This document shows, in pieces, positions 51,666 through 60,573 of a DNA stretch of 64,000 bases. The translations under genes and the position numbers were made by a program. The DNA is from Actinomadura livida (GTDB taxonomy: Bacteria > Actinomycetota > Actinomycetes > Streptosporangiales > Streptosporangiaceae): contig NZ_BMRO01000005.1 of the NCBI RefSeq assembly GCF_014648675.1, forward strand, positions 305,285-369,284, read 5' to 3'. The notes beneath the pieces are model-generated. The model worked only from the letters and a program-made list of their open reading frames with translations, had not been told where the DNA came from and ran no database searches. Each line of letters opens with the position of its first letter. The first letter of the stretch is position 1.

Positions 51666-52387
51666 TGTTCACCGGCAAGGCCACCGACATCCCGCCCGGC
51701 GGATCCTGTGCGTTCCAGCTACCTCGAGACCCGAGCTGCGCATCCCAAGCGCGCTCGCTCGTCGCTGCGACGATGCGTGACCTCAACTTCCCCATCGACT
51801 CGATCGAAGACGCGAAGCTCGCGGTGTCCGAACTGGCTACCAACGCGCACACGCATGCAACCTCGATGTCCCGACCGGAGCTGTGGGTCTGGGCACGCAC
51901 CCGCCCCGCCCCCGAACTGGTCGTCTCTGTATTCGACACTCATCGCGGAATCTGGCCCGTCTCCGGGGACGCCGACCTATTCGACGAGCACGGCAAGGGC
52001 CTTTCCATCGTCGCGGCGCTCTCCTCCGAAATGGGTACGCATCACACCCGCTCGCGCCTCACCACTTCGCGGGGCAAGTGCGTCTGGTTCACGCTCCCCC
52101 TCCCGACCGGATGGCCGACCGCCACCCACGTCATCACCCCCGCGATGGCAGCAAGTCGGCTCTCGGAAGTCCTGCGGGCACGCGGCATCCCAGCCACCTG
52201 CCGCGGTGACGACAGCGGCGCCCCGGTCATCAGCGTCGGAGCTTTGAACATCTGGATGGAGGCGAACGTCTTTTCTTGGCGCACCAGCCGAGGGCACGTC
52301 AGCCAACCGCTGATCGACCTCCAAGAAGCCGCCGAACGCATCGTCAACTGCCACGAAACCGCAGGCGTCTCGGCATCACCGGCCTGA
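51665..52387 (+). CDS. HATPase_c_2 (RsbW-like) ATP-binding protein with C-terminal extension
   Basis: 240 residues. Helix N-box: EDAKLAVSELATNAHTHA; G1: VFDTHRG; G2: DEHGKGLSIVAALS. These are the GHKL ATP site of anti-sigma/serine-kinase-like proteins. After ~150 residues comes an extra domain (THVITPAMAASRLSEVLRARGIPA...ISVGALNIWMEANVFSWR) not found in plain RsbW. Probably a signalling kinase-like regulator paired with the preceding small protein. Confidence 0.75.
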   Translation: MFTGKATDIPPGGSCAFQLPRDPSCASQARSLVAATMRDLNFPIDSIEDAKLAVSELATNAHTHATSMSRPELWVWARTRPAPELVVSVFDTHRGIWPVSGDADLFDEHGKGLSIVAALSSEMGTHHTRSRLTTSRGKCVWFTLPLPTGWPTATHVITPAMAASRLSEVLRARGIPATCRGDDSGAPVISVGALNIWMEANVFSWRTSRGHVSQPLIDLQEAAERIVNCHETAGVSASPA

Positions 52388-52493
52388 CGAAACCAGCACC
52401 TCCGAACCCAGCCGCCCCAAGCATCGGGGACGAGGCAGCCCTCCCGTACTGCTGTGTCCCCGGCCTATGCCACCCACCTTCCAGGACGACCCC

Positions 52494-53081
52494 ATGCACA
52501 CCGGCGCAGAACTGCATGCTCAGCTAGTCAGAGACATCGAAGCATTCAGAACCCTTGCTGGACGAGTCGACAGCAACGGCGGCGACCGCGTCCTCGATCA
52601 TCTGACGCGAACCGGCGACCTCGGCGACACCGTCTTCTTTCTCCGCCGGGCCCATGACCTCCTGATCAGCATCACAGAGACATTGACCCTGATCGTCGGA
52701 GCGCACCACGTCCGCGAAGATTCCTCCGGTCAGCCCCACCTTCGAAGTCACGCGGAGGTCTCCACCTCAACCCCGCATGGCCTCAGCAAAGTCGATGCTG
52801 CCGAGGCCTGGCGCCGAGCCCACCTTCATCTGATCGACCACCGCGACACCCCGATGCTCCTCCATATCGAAGAGTTCGACGACGGCTACCGGGCCACCCC
52901 GGTCGCGGTGTCCCTCCCCGAGCCACCGCGCGTCCCCACCATCAAGCCCCCCGCCACCCTTGTCATCGACAAGACCACCGGCGCCGTCACCCGATGGCCC
53001 CTGCTCCCCATCAACGTCCTCGCCAAGCAATACCGTCGCTATCTGCACCAAGAACCTATGGACCTTGATGACTCTGGTTAA
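52494..53081 (+). CDS. Hypothetical protein with YrhB/Imm35-like C-terminus
   Basis: 195 residues from ATG 52494 (AGGACG upstream; ATG 52467 is possible). A helical N-terminal half is followed by EEFDDGYRATPVAVSLP and ATLVIDKTTGAVTRWPLLPINVLAKQYRRYL. The latter motif (VIDKxTGxVxxWP) is shared with YrhB/Imm35-type proteins. Role unknown; an immunity function is possible. Confidence 0.5.
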   Translation: MHTGAELHAQLVRDIEAFRTLAGRVDSNGGDRVLDHLTRTGDLGDTVFFLRRAHDLLISITETLTLIVGAHHVREDSSGQPHLRSHAEVSTSTPHGLSKVDAAEAWRRAHLHLIDHRDTPMLLHIEEFDDGYRATPVAVSLPEPPRVPTIKPPATLVIDKTTGAVTRWPLLPINVLAKQYRRYLHQEPMDLDDSG

Positions 53082-53529
53082 TCCAGGTCGCCATCGAGTG
53101 CCGCCATGCCAGTGCAGTTGCCGCAGAATTTCGCCATGGCCTGAGCTGGGCGTTCGCTCGTTCCCCGGACTCGCGGAGCTTGGCGTGCGCGTGGTTGGTC
53201 TGCTTCTGCGCCTCGTGCTTGTCGCGTCCCTTGTAGGGCGCAGGATGTGCGCGCTGGCGCCCTGACTGACAGGCGTGCTCGGTTCGTGGCGCCTGGCACC
53301 GACAAGGTTCGCGTCGGCGCGGGTGGCGCGATCGGTTACCCGCCCAAGCGTCACCACCGATTACGGAAGGCCGAAAACCGCACAAATTCTTCTGCGTTGG
53401 AGGCGTCACCCCGAATCGGGGCATACCTGGATATAAAAGTACTTGCGGTGGCCGTTTCTGGTCAGTCAATCGAGTAGTTGACTTTGTTGTTGTGGCGCGC
53501 AACTGGATTGCTGGAGCGACAATGTTGAT
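53082..53529. other. Gene-free interval before the vWA triad
   Basis: I see no supported gene. The last ~120 bases are AT-richer (TACCTGGATATAAAAGTACT, GTAGTTGACTTTGTTGTTG) and probably hold the promoter for the operon starting at 53530. Confidence 0.4.
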
Positions 53530-53811
53530 ATGAATGCTCGTCTCTGTGTTCTTACTGGTGGTGGTATCGCGTTGGCCGCCATGCTGGGTCTGGCGGTGTA
53601 CTGGAGCCAGGTGGGCTTCCGGTTGGCCGACACCCTCGGGTGGATCGGTGCGGTGGTGGGGATCGGAGGGTTGGCCCTAGCGGTGTACGGGGTGGCCGCC
53701 CGCGGGGGCGGCTCGCGGGAAGAACCGGCCAGAGTGCAGATGGATGCCAAGGCGAGTGGCCAAAGCCGTATCCATCAGGCCGGCCGCGACCAGACGAACA
53801 ATGAGAAATGA
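53530..53811 (+). CDS. Two-helix membrane protein with C-terminal QAGRD motif
   Basis: 93 residues. Two hydrophobic helices (VLTGGGIALAAMLGLAVYW and LGWIGAVVGIGGLALAVYG) and a tail ending KASGQSRIHQAGRDQTNNEK. The same ASGQxRhxQAGxD motif opens the next protein. Its stop overlaps the next start (ATGA). First gene of a three-gene coupled operon; no named family. Confidence 0.65.
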   Translation: MNARLCVLTGGGIALAAMLGLAVYWSQVGFRLADTLGWIGAVVGIGGLALAVYGVAARGGGSREEPARVQMDAKASGQSRIHQAGRDQTNNEK

Positions 53812-55013
53812 GCACCGGGCCGCGAACGCCGGAGCCTGATGCCGCACATCCGGCGGTGCGAATGAAGGGAAGGGCCTCAGGTCAGGGCCGGGTCTATCAG
53901 GCGGGTGGTGACATGCGCCTGTTCACCCTCGCTGTCCCTCCCAGTATCCGCACCCCGGTGCTCGTGGCGCTGGTGCTGGCTTTGCTGGTCGGTGGTGGAT
54001 GGGTGCTGGTGAAGTGGGTGCGGCCGTTGTTCGCGCCGGCGTATAAGACGCAGTTCCTCATTGACTCGAGCTTGGCTTCGGGTGGTCCGGCGGCGGTCGC
54101 CGACTCGCTGCGCACGGCTGTCGGTAACGCGGCCGACGACGATGCGCTGGCATTGCGGAGCTTCGGGGGCGAATGCGGTGTCAGTGAAAACACCCGGCAG
54201 CTGGTCGGTTTCGGCACCGGTAACCGCGAGGAGATCTCCCAAGCCGCCGGTGAGGTGCGCTGGGGCGGGCGGCCTACGCTGGTACGCGGAGTCGTCGAGG
54301 CGGTGGACGACTTCTCCAAGCGGCTGGCATGGGGCGCCGGCCAGCACGGCACCCGTGTCAACCGCATCATCGTGGTCACCCGGCACGGTACCGACGCGTG
54401 CGAGCAGGACCCCGCGGTCGTCCAGCGGGAGATACACGACCGTCTCGAGTCGGCCGGCCTGAAGGTGGACTTCAAGGTGATCGGCTACCAGGTTCCCGAG
54501 GCGGAACGTGAGCGGCTCAGGCAGATCTCAGCGGGGATCCGCGGCGACGCCCCGGTGTTCGCCGCCGATCCGGCCCGGCTGACCGCAGCCCTGGAGTGGT
54601 TCACCAACACCCAGCCCGTCCTGCAGGAGGCCAGGAAGGTCACTGACGTGCTGAACGCCGCCGTGGGTCAAGTGGAGGCCGCTCGCGCCGCCATTGAGGA
54701 CGGTCGGCTCGACTTCGCCGACGATCAGCTTGACCGGGCCGGAGCGGCGGACATCGGTGCAGCGTTGGAGGCGCTGAAGCACCGTGCGACTACGCCGCAG
54801 GCGCGGGACATCCACCGCAAGGCGAGGCGGCTGTACTCCCAGCAGAGGCGTGTCGTCCAATCCGGGCGTGACCTGCTGGAGGCCAGCCGCGACGGCCGGT
54901 CCCGTGACGGTGAGTTCGCCGCCTACCGCGCCGCTGTCGTGACCTACAACCAACAGGCCGACGCGTTGAAGAGGGCTCTGGACGCGCTGCGGGCCACTGC
55001 ACCAGGGGGATGA
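53808..55013 (+). CDS. Membrane-anchored vWA-like protein with QAGGD motif
   Basis: 401 residues. N-terminal RASGQGRVYQAGGDMRLF, a transmembrane helix (PVLVALVLALLVGGGWVLVKW, about 45-70), then an extracytoplasmic vWA-like domain: TQFLIDSSLAS (DxS of a MIDAS-like site), LRSFGGECG, TLVRGVVEAVDDF, IIVVTRHGTDACEQD. The C-terminal third is helical (KVTDVLNAAVGQVEAARAAI). It shares the FGGECG and HGTDAC blocks with the next protein. A stress- or damage-sensing membrane complex is conceivable; function unknown. Confidence 0.6.
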   Translation: MSTGPRTPEPDAAHPAVRMKGRASGQGRVYQAGGDMRLFTLAVPPSIRTPVLVALVLALLVGGGWVLVKWVRPLFAPAYKTQFLIDSSLASGGPAAVADSLRTAVGNAADDDALALRSFGGECGVSENTRQLVGFGTGNREEISQAAGEVRWGGRPTLVRGVVEAVDDFSKRLAWGAGQHGTRVNRIIVVTRHGTDACEQDPAVVQREIHDRLESAGLKVDFKVIGYQVPEAERERLRQISAGIRGDAPVFAADPARLTAALEWFTNTQPVLQEARKVTDVLNAAVGQVEAARAAIEDGRLDFADDQLDRAGAADIGAALEALKHRATTPQARDIHRKARRLYSQQRRVVQSGRDLLEASRDGRSRDGEFAAYRAAVVTYNQQADALKRALDALRATAPGG

Positions 55014-56437
55014 TCGTGCCATCTTTGCGCCGTCGGCCGTTGCTGTGGGGGCTGGCCGTGACCGCGATTTTGGCGGTTGTGGCGGGCGTGGTCGGCTTTG
55101 TCGTCAGGTCGATCCCGCAGTACCGGACGACGTTCCTGATCGATGCGTCCGTCACGAACCAGGCGGATTTCCAGGAGGTGCGTCGTTCGGTTGTCTCTGC
55201 CGCGCGGAACGCGGGTGAGCGGGACGCGCTGGCCTTGCGCCGGTTCGGCGGCGAGTGCGGAAACGGCGGCAATACCCGGTCCCTGGTGGACAGCGGAATG
55301 GGCAACCGCGAGAAGATCGGCGCAGCGGCCCGGGCGCTCACCGCGCAGGGCAAGCCCACGCTGGGCAGCGGGCTCCTGGCGGCGATCGACGACTTCTCCG
55401 GCCGGCACCCGTTCCGAGGCAGCAAGGGCAACCGCATCATCGTGGTGACCGGGCACGGAACCGACGCCTGCAGCAGCGACCCCGCTGAACTGGGCCGCAC
55501 TATCAAGAGCCGGGCCAGAGCCGTCGGCGTGGACATCGACCTGCGGTTCGTCGGCTACAAGGTCCCCGACGCTGGCCGGACCGTGCTCGGCAAGATCGCC
55601 GCGACGACCGGGAACCCCACACCCGACTTCCCCCGGAACGGCACCGAACTTGCCGAGACACTGAAGAAGTACACCGTCCCGACATCCACCGACCCCAGTC
55701 CGATCGCCCTCCCGGCTCAGTCGGTAACCACGCGGCCATGCACGTTGGAGCACGAGCAGCGCGGATGGAAAAAGACCCCCCAGCCGTCGACCTTCCAACT
55801 GCCCGCGCAGATGAAGCTCCCGCCCGGAGCGGCCGTTTACGAGGTTCCGCACCACCCGTCCAGGTCAGGTGTCTCCCGCTTCATCGGGGAGGCCGGAAAG
55901 GCGACTTGTTCCGGCGGACCGCCCGCCGAGGTGAGCGAGGGGCACCACATCAGCGCCACCGTCAGCAAGCCGTTCCCCGAGGACGGGCCCGATCTCCAAG
56001 ATCTCAACGACCCCGATCAGATGAGCAGTGTTCGCCTCGTCGTCGAGGACCCCCACGCTTCCTGCTACCTGTTCCCCAAGAACAAGAGCCGGGAGCCCGG
56101 TGCCGCGTCGGAGTGCGGGACGGTCGCCGCTGGGATCTGGCTCGCCAATCGCGAGGAGATACCGACGGGGGACCCGCGCTACAAAGCCGTTCTGTCATAC
56201 GATCCCGGCCTCGGAAACCATAAGCGGCTCCCCGGGACGATGGAGGTAGTCCTCGCGGTGGAACGGCCCGGCCCCTACAACCCGGCGATCTTGTGCATAC
56301 AACCGAAGAACAGGGCCTCCCTGTGCACTGCGGCTCTGACCTTCCACTTTATGGAAACGATGAAGGACTCCCTGTCGAAGACCACCTTGGAAAGCGGCGC
56401 GCAGCAAATCGCACGTTTCGTTTCGAAGAGGTCCTGA
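55010..56437 (+). CDS. Second membrane-anchored vWA-like protein
   Basis: 475 residues, start overlapping the previous stop (ATGA). Transmembrane helix at ~10-32 (LLWGLAVTAILAVVAGVVGFVV), vWA-like domain with TTFLIDASVT, LRRFGGECG, LGSGLLAAIDDF and IIVVTGHGTDACSSD. The C-terminal ~240 residues form a different, Cys-containing beta-rich domain (CTLEHEQRG ... CYLFPK ... ILCIQPKN). Clearly paralogous to the preceding gene over the first 210 residues. Confidence 0.6.
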   Translation: MIVPSLRRRPLLWGLAVTAILAVVAGVVGFVVRSIPQYRTTFLIDASVTNQADFQEVRRSVVSAARNAGERDALALRRFGGECGNGGNTRSLVDSGMGNREKIGAAARALTAQGKPTLGSGLLAAIDDFSGRHPFRGSKGNRIIVVTGHGTDACSSDPAELGRTIKSRARAVGVDIDLRFVGYKVPDAGRTVLGKIAATTGNPTPDFPRNGTELAETLKKYTVPTSTDPSPIALPAQSVTTRPCTLEHEQRGWKKTPQPSTFQLPAQMKLPPGAAVYEVPHHPSRSGVSRFIGEAGKATCSGGPPAEVSEGHHISATVSKPFPEDGPDLQDLNDPDQMSSVRLVVEDPHASCYLFPKNKSREPGAASECGTVAAGIWLANREEIPTGDPRYKAVLSYDPGLGNHKRLPGTMEVVLAVERPGPYNPAILCIQPKNRASLCTAALTFHFMETMKDSLSKTTLESGAQQIARFVSKRS

Positions 56438-56580
56438 GGCACGGGCATCCAGAAAGCTGATTTTGGCTGGCGACGGTGTCGACTGCCGAGACGTCCCCAC
56501 CACCATGGTCGAACCTGCACGTAAGATCGCGCCTGCCGGTTCCAGCGCCACGCCGCTGACGTTGCACGCCAGCTTGGCGA

Positions 56581-56715
56581 TCACCACGTCGCAAGGTAGG
56601 CGATGGTGATGCCGTACCGCCTGGCCAGGGCCGGCAGCGCCGGAAGGTGGACGCCGTCGAAATGGTCGTCTACCAGTGCTTCAACCGGGTTGCGTGTCGA
56701 GCCTGAACGGTCAGG
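56581..56715 (-). pseudogene. Fragment of a MerR-like regulator (paralogue of 61367-61897)
   Basis: Minus-strand codons read PVEALVDDHFDGVHLPALPALARRYGITIAYLATW and stop. The intact gene at 61.4 kb has LETLVDDHYGGDPARALIDLADRYGLAVTFLHRAW at the same place. No HTH remains, so this is a remnant. Confidence 0.55.
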
Positions 56716-56857
56716 CGCCCCGGTTGGAGAGCTTTGCTCAAGTCCACGCGACGATGCAAGAGAGGCTTGAACGGGTCCAGCACGCTGGCCCGTGGGGTCT
56801 GCCAGCGTCCGTCGACCAGTTCCCTGCCAGGTCGCCACGCGGGCGTAGCGCTGAACG

Positions 56858-57064
56858 GTGTGCCGTCCCAGCCCAGACGAGGCGCGATGGCTCGGATCGC
56901 CCGATGTTAGGCACCTCGGAGAGAGTTGCACCAACTTCGCCGAACTGGTCCAGGAAGTATGCGTGCTGGGCTACACCGGCAACTACTCCAGGGTTCGAGG
57001 CCACCTGGCCGAGCATCGTCCCCACAAGGCGCCGCTGGTCCCACCTCTGGCTGTTAAGCCATAG
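56858..57064 (+). pseudogene. ISL3-type transposase fragment
   Basis: About 50 codons read HLGESCTNFAELVQEVCVLGYTGNYSRVRGHLAEHRP, resembling the 'GCxNxxxLxxEIxxxGYxGSYxxVxxYL' block in the middle of ISL3-family transposases. No catalytic residues remain. It lies in a decayed stretch (56438-57095) without other genes. Confidence 0.5.
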
Positions 57065-57095
57065 GTTGTTGTGGGGGTTGTCGGTGGGTTCTGTC

Positions 57096-57908
57096 TTAGC
57101 GGAGGAGTTCGCGTCGGTGCATTGCCCATTTTACGGCTGCGTCGACTACGGCTCGGGCCCATGGGTGGGTGGGTGTCCAGAATGCTTCGAGCCAGGTGGT
57201 GGCCACCAATCTCGCGTAGTAGCCGAGAACGGCCGGGTCGGCGTTCTTCCAGGTATCCAGTTCGGCCATTAGGGCTTCGGCTTCGTGAGGAGTGTGGCCG
57301 CAGGCGATGAGGTTGACCACCAGGTCGGCAGGGTTGACCAGGGGGGCGCCGCGGGAGGTCATTCCCCAGTCGACCAGCCGGGCTCCGGTGCCGGTGATCA
57401 GGACGTTTCCGGGGTTGAGGTCGGTGTGCAGGAGGGCGGTCCCGGCGATCTGGGTGAGGTGCTGGGGGACGGTGGCGTAGTCGGACCAGCGGCCTTCAAA
57501 CCACATCACGTCCACGGTGGCGGGTAGCCGCAGGTTCTCCAGCGTCGCGAGGGCTTCGAGGATGGTGTTCAGGTCACGGGAGCCGGGGGTGTAGTCGGCG
57601 CGTCGTCCTTGCACATGTTCGAAGCCGAGGAGCCTCCACCCGCTGGCCGTGAGGTCGCACAGCAGTTCCGGCGTGACGGAGCGGACGTGGGGGTTGACGG
57701 CGGCTTCTCGGTCGAGTTGGGCGGTGGCGCGTTCGTTGGCGATGGGTGCGCCTTTGAGGAACACCGGCCCGTCCTTCAGATGGGCGACGGTGGCGAGTGC
57801 GGAGCGTCTGCCTTCGCTGATCGGCTCGACCTTGATGATCGGCCCGAATTGGTCTTGAACGGCGCTGCGTAGGTCGGATGGCAGGCTCTGCCACTCGATG
57901 CGATCCAT
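57096..57908 (-). CDS. Aminoglycoside/choline phosphotransferase-family protein
   Basis: 270 residues from ATG 57908. LLHTDLNPGNVLITGTGARLVDWGMTSRG contains the kinase-like HxDxxxxN and DxG-equivalent (VDWG) motifs; the ATP-binding N-lobe has GPVFLKGAPI with the Lys. Typical of APH-fold small-molecule kinases in regulator-rich accessory regions; substrate unknown. Not evidence of actual drug resistance. Confidence 0.8.
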   Translation of the reverse strand: MDRIEWQSLPSDLRSAVQDQFGPIIKVEPISEGRRSALATVAHLKDGPVFLKGAPIANERATAQLDREAAVNPHVRSVTPELLCDLTASGWRLLGFEHVQGRRADYTPGSRDLNTILEALATLENLRLPATVDVMWFEGRWSDYATVPQHLTQIAGTALLHTDLNPGNVLITGTGARLVDWGMTSRGAPLVNPADLVVNLIACGHTPHEAEALMAELDTWKNADPAVLGYYARLVATTWLEAFWTPTHPWARAVVDAAVKWAMHRRELLR

Positions 57909-57930
57909 GAGGGCAGAGCCTGCCACGCGA

Positions 57931-58461
57931 TCAGGCACTTTGCGGCCCGAACGCCTCTGCCGAGGGCGGTGGTGCACCGGTGCCATTGCACCGCGCGTGG
58001 CGGGCCTCATCGCTGACCTTGACGACGCACGGGTTGGGCGGGCAGCACGGGTACGCGGCGCCGGTCCAGTGTTCGAGTTCGACCCGGTAGCCGGTGGCGT
58101 ACAACGCGGGCAGTGTCCGGGCGATCTCCTCCTCGCCCATGCTCACCCCAGGGGCGGGCGGGATGTGGTGCAGGTAGTAGCCGAGGTTCTCCTCGCAGAA
58201 CCGCATGTAGTCCTGGGAGTGAAGGAGGAAGGCGTGCCAGCCGGGATCGACGCTCTCGGACATGGCGAGCCGGACGCCGGGGTTCTCGGCGACGGCGCGC
58301 AGCCACACCAACGCCTGCCCGACCACTCCTTCGGCGTAGGTACGGGTGACGTTCAAGTCCTTGGCGACGTAGGCCGACAGAGTGGCGAACAGGTCGGCCT
58401 CGACCAGATCGCGAGGGTCGTGGGCGGTCGTCTGGCCCGGGCGGGTGGTCGTGATGGTCAT
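57931..58461 (-). CDS. Glycine-rich-domain-protein-like (GRDP-like) hypothetical protein
   Basis: 176 residues from ATG 58461 (GGAGGATGCG upstream). Contains VDPGWHAFLLHSQDYMRFCEENLGYYLHHIP, the D..WH.FIL.T..Y..FC....G...HH.P pattern of GRDP-like proteins, and a Cys-rich tail YPCCPPNPC. Lies 22 bases before the phosphotransferase on the same strand. Function unknown. Confidence 0.7.
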   Translation of the reverse strand: MTITTTRPGQTTAHDPRDLVEADLFATLSAYVAKDLNVTRTYAEGVVGQALVWLRAVAENPGVRLAMSESVDPGWHAFLLHSQDYMRFCEENLGYYLHHIPPAPGVSMGEEEIARTLPALYATGYRVELEHWTGAAYPCCPPNPCVVKVSDEARHARCNGTGAPPPSAEAFGPQSA

Positions 58462-58604
58462 CGCATCCTCCAAGCGGGCGCGCTGAGGCGTGGCCGCGGT
58501 CCGGGGCGCGCGCCGGCTGGCCTGACGGGCACCAGCCGGGGCTGCGGTGCTGTGGGGCATCTTCAGCGTCGTCCAGGCCCGGAATGGATGGCCAGGAACT
58601 TGCT

Positions 58605-59453
58605 TCAGCTTGCTCGCACTGTCTGGATTGCCGCATTGATGAGATCGCGGGCAGCGGCGCCGTACACGGCGGATGACGCCAGGTACTCGAACTCCTGGAG
58701 GTACACCGCGATCTCGCGCGGCTGGATGATCGCCAACTCGGCGGCGGCGGTGTCGACCAGTACCAGGCGCTCGTCGAAGACCCAGAATCCGTGGTTGGGT
58801 GCGCGCCGGTGCCGCGCCCGGGTCGGGATGATGCCCAGGCTCAGGCGGGGCAGGATCGACAGCGTGAGCAACCGCTCCAGCTGTTCGACCAGGACGTCAT
58901 CGTCGGCCAGGCCGATCGTCAGGGCGACCTCGCACATGACCATGTGGAAGCGCCGGTCACGGTCCCCGCGGCGCAGGATCTCCTGTCGCTCCATCCGGGC
59001 ATTCACTGCGTCGGTGACGTCCCCGCCGGTGCCGTGGAAGGCGATGTTGTCGCGGAACCGCTGCTCGGCGTACTCCCGCGTTTGCAGCAGACCGGGGATG
59101 ACGATCGGTTCGAACACCCGGAACAGGCGCGTCTCGGCCTCCTGCGCCGCGATGGTCTGCTGCCGGCGGTGGGCACCGGCGCGCCATTCGCGCCGCCACT
59201 CCATGTAGGCGCTGGAGATGTTCCGGACGGTCGCGATCAGATCCGGGACGTGCTCTTCGGCGCCGACGAGACGGCACCAAGTGCGTATGTCGTCCTCGCT
59301 CGGAGTCTGCTTGCCGTGCTCGATCTTGGAGACTTTGCTTTCATGCCAGCCCGCAAGCGTGGCCAGCCGGCGCTGCGGGAGCCGTCCGTCCTGGCGTAGT
59401 TCGCGTAGCCGCAGCCCTAGAGCCTCGCGCGCCTGCTGACGGGGCGTGGACAT
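58605..59453 (-). CDS. Scr1-family XRE transcriptional regulator (HTH + DUF5753)
   Basis: 282 residues. HTH: LGLRLRELRQDGRLPQRRLATLAGWHESKVSKIEHGKQTPSE (residues 12-53). DUF5753: FEPIVIPGLLQTREYAEQRF and QLERLLTLSILPRLSLGIIP. Together with the DUF6879 gene immediately upstream it forms a typical actinomycete regulator pair. Confidence 0.92.
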   Translation of the reverse strand: MSTPRQQAREALGLRLRELRQDGRLPQRRLATLAGWHESKVSKIEHGKQTPSEDDIRTWCRLVGAEEHVPDLIATVRNISSAYMEWRREWRAGAHRRQQTIAAQEAETRLFRVFEPIVIPGLLQTREYAEQRFRDNIAFHGTGGDVTDAVNARMERQEILRRGDRDRRFHMVMCEVALTIGLADDDVLVEQLERLLTLSILPRLSLGIIPTRARHRRAPNHGFWVFDERLVLVDTAAAELAIIQPREIAVYLQEFEYLASSAVYGAAARDLINAAIQTVRAS

Positions 59454-59462
59454 GACCGATCG

Positions 59463-60002
59463 CTACAGGCTCCGCATGAACTCGTCGCGGCTGAGCGAGG
59501 CGTCCCACGCGATCCGCCGCCACGCCTGGTGCTGCTCAACGGTCTCGGGTTCGTCAATCAGCTCGGCGCCGATAAAGGCGTCGTCGGCATCGAAGTGCAG
59601 GACGGCTACACGCTCGTCGTCGAACAGCCACGAGTCCACGGGCGGCCGCACTGGGAGGTCCAGCCGGGCGGCACGGTCGCGGTCGAGGTAGCGGATCTCC
59701 TCACCGGCCGCGAGGTTGCCTTGAGCCGACCACAACGCGTATCGGGAGTAGTCGCCGAGCGGCACGGTAACCACCCGCACGCGAGAGAACGGGCGGCCCT
59801 GCTCGGCGGCTTGCCGGGTCATGTCGTACCAGGGGCCCGAGCTGACCGACTCGTCCAGTTCCCGGTGACCGCCCAAGAACGCTTCGAAGGAAGGGTGCTC
59901 ATTGGGCACGTTGTAGCGATCGCGTGTCTCCAACCGGAAGGCGCAGCGCCGGACGGTGTGGAACAGCTCTCCGAGTTGGTCGCCGGTCAGCAACTCGGCC
60001 AC
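59463..60002 (-). CDS. DUF6879 protein
   Basis: 179 residues: LFHTVRRCAFRLETRDRYNVPNEHPSFEAFLGG ... RRVRVVTVPLGDYSRYALWSAQGNLAAGEEIRYLDR ... SWLFDDERVAVLHFDADDAFIGAELI. The 'FRLETRDxYxxxxE' start is diagnostic. Lies between a small partner gene and the XRE regulator, spaced 9 bases from the latter; probably a sensor partner. Confidence 0.88.
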   Translation of the reverse strand: MAELLTGDQLGELFHTVRRCAFRLETRDRYNVPNEHPSFEAFLGGHRELDESVSSGPWYDMTRQAAEQGRPFSRVRVVTVPLGDYSRYALWSAQGNLAAGEEIRYLDRDRAARLDLPVRPPVDSWLFDDERVAVLHFDADDAFIGAELIDEPETVEQHQAWRRIAWDASLSRDEFMRSL

Positions 60003-60005
60003 CGA

Positions 60006-60227
60006 TCACCCTCCCTGATGGTGCTCCTGGTAGTGCTCGATCAGATGCCGCACCAGGCTCGGGTCGATCTCCACGAGCGTCTCGTCCCCGGCCAGATCGC
60101 GGACATCGCCGAGCGCCGTGGTGTCGGTGACGACCTTGCCCTGCACCACATAGGTACCGCGGTCAGTGGCGTACATAGCCGGACAGGTGCCCTGATTCGA
60201 GTCCGTACCGAGGAACCGTAGCCGCAT
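60006..60227 (-). CDS. Small partner protein of the DUF6879 gene
   Basis: 73 residues: MRLRFLGTDSNQGTCPAMYATDRGTYVVQGKVVTD ... ETLVEIDPSLVRHLIEH. This CPxxYATDRGTYVVQG protein is regularly found upstream of DUF6879 genes. Three bases separate it from DUF6879. Confidence 0.75.
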   Translation of the reverse strand: MRLRFLGTDSNQGTCPAMYATDRGTYVVQGKVVTDTTALGDVRDLAGDETLVEIDPSLVRHLIEHYQEHHQGG

Positions 60228-60573
60228 GGTCTCCCCTTCGCCCAGACGCTTGCTAGTACTTGCTCAAAAGCCTGTGCCACTTTGGAGGCGGCGTCAAGAG
60301 AGGGAAGAACGGGTCCGCCCGGTTGCCACGTGCGAGCAGCGCTACAGCAGGGGAGGTACCGCTTCGAGCGACAAGACCTCCAGGCGCCGCGAAGGGCGGT
60401 GCCCTCAAGAGGGCGTGGACCGCGACCCCCTGACGCCAGGCCGCACATCGGCTACGGGAGCCCGCCGCCCGCGAGGAGCACCACATCCCACGGGCGCTAT
60501 ACGCCGCTGGCGGCCGGACTTGATAAGGCGTACGTCCCACGTCACCGACCATCAGTCAGTACTGTCCAGGCAC

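Noticed and set aside
56980..57010. GGTTCGA-like motif that might mark a tRNA T-arm
   Set aside because: No cloverleaf can be drawn around it; it lies in a transposase remnant. The GGTTCGC in the arrays is part of the CRISPR repeat.
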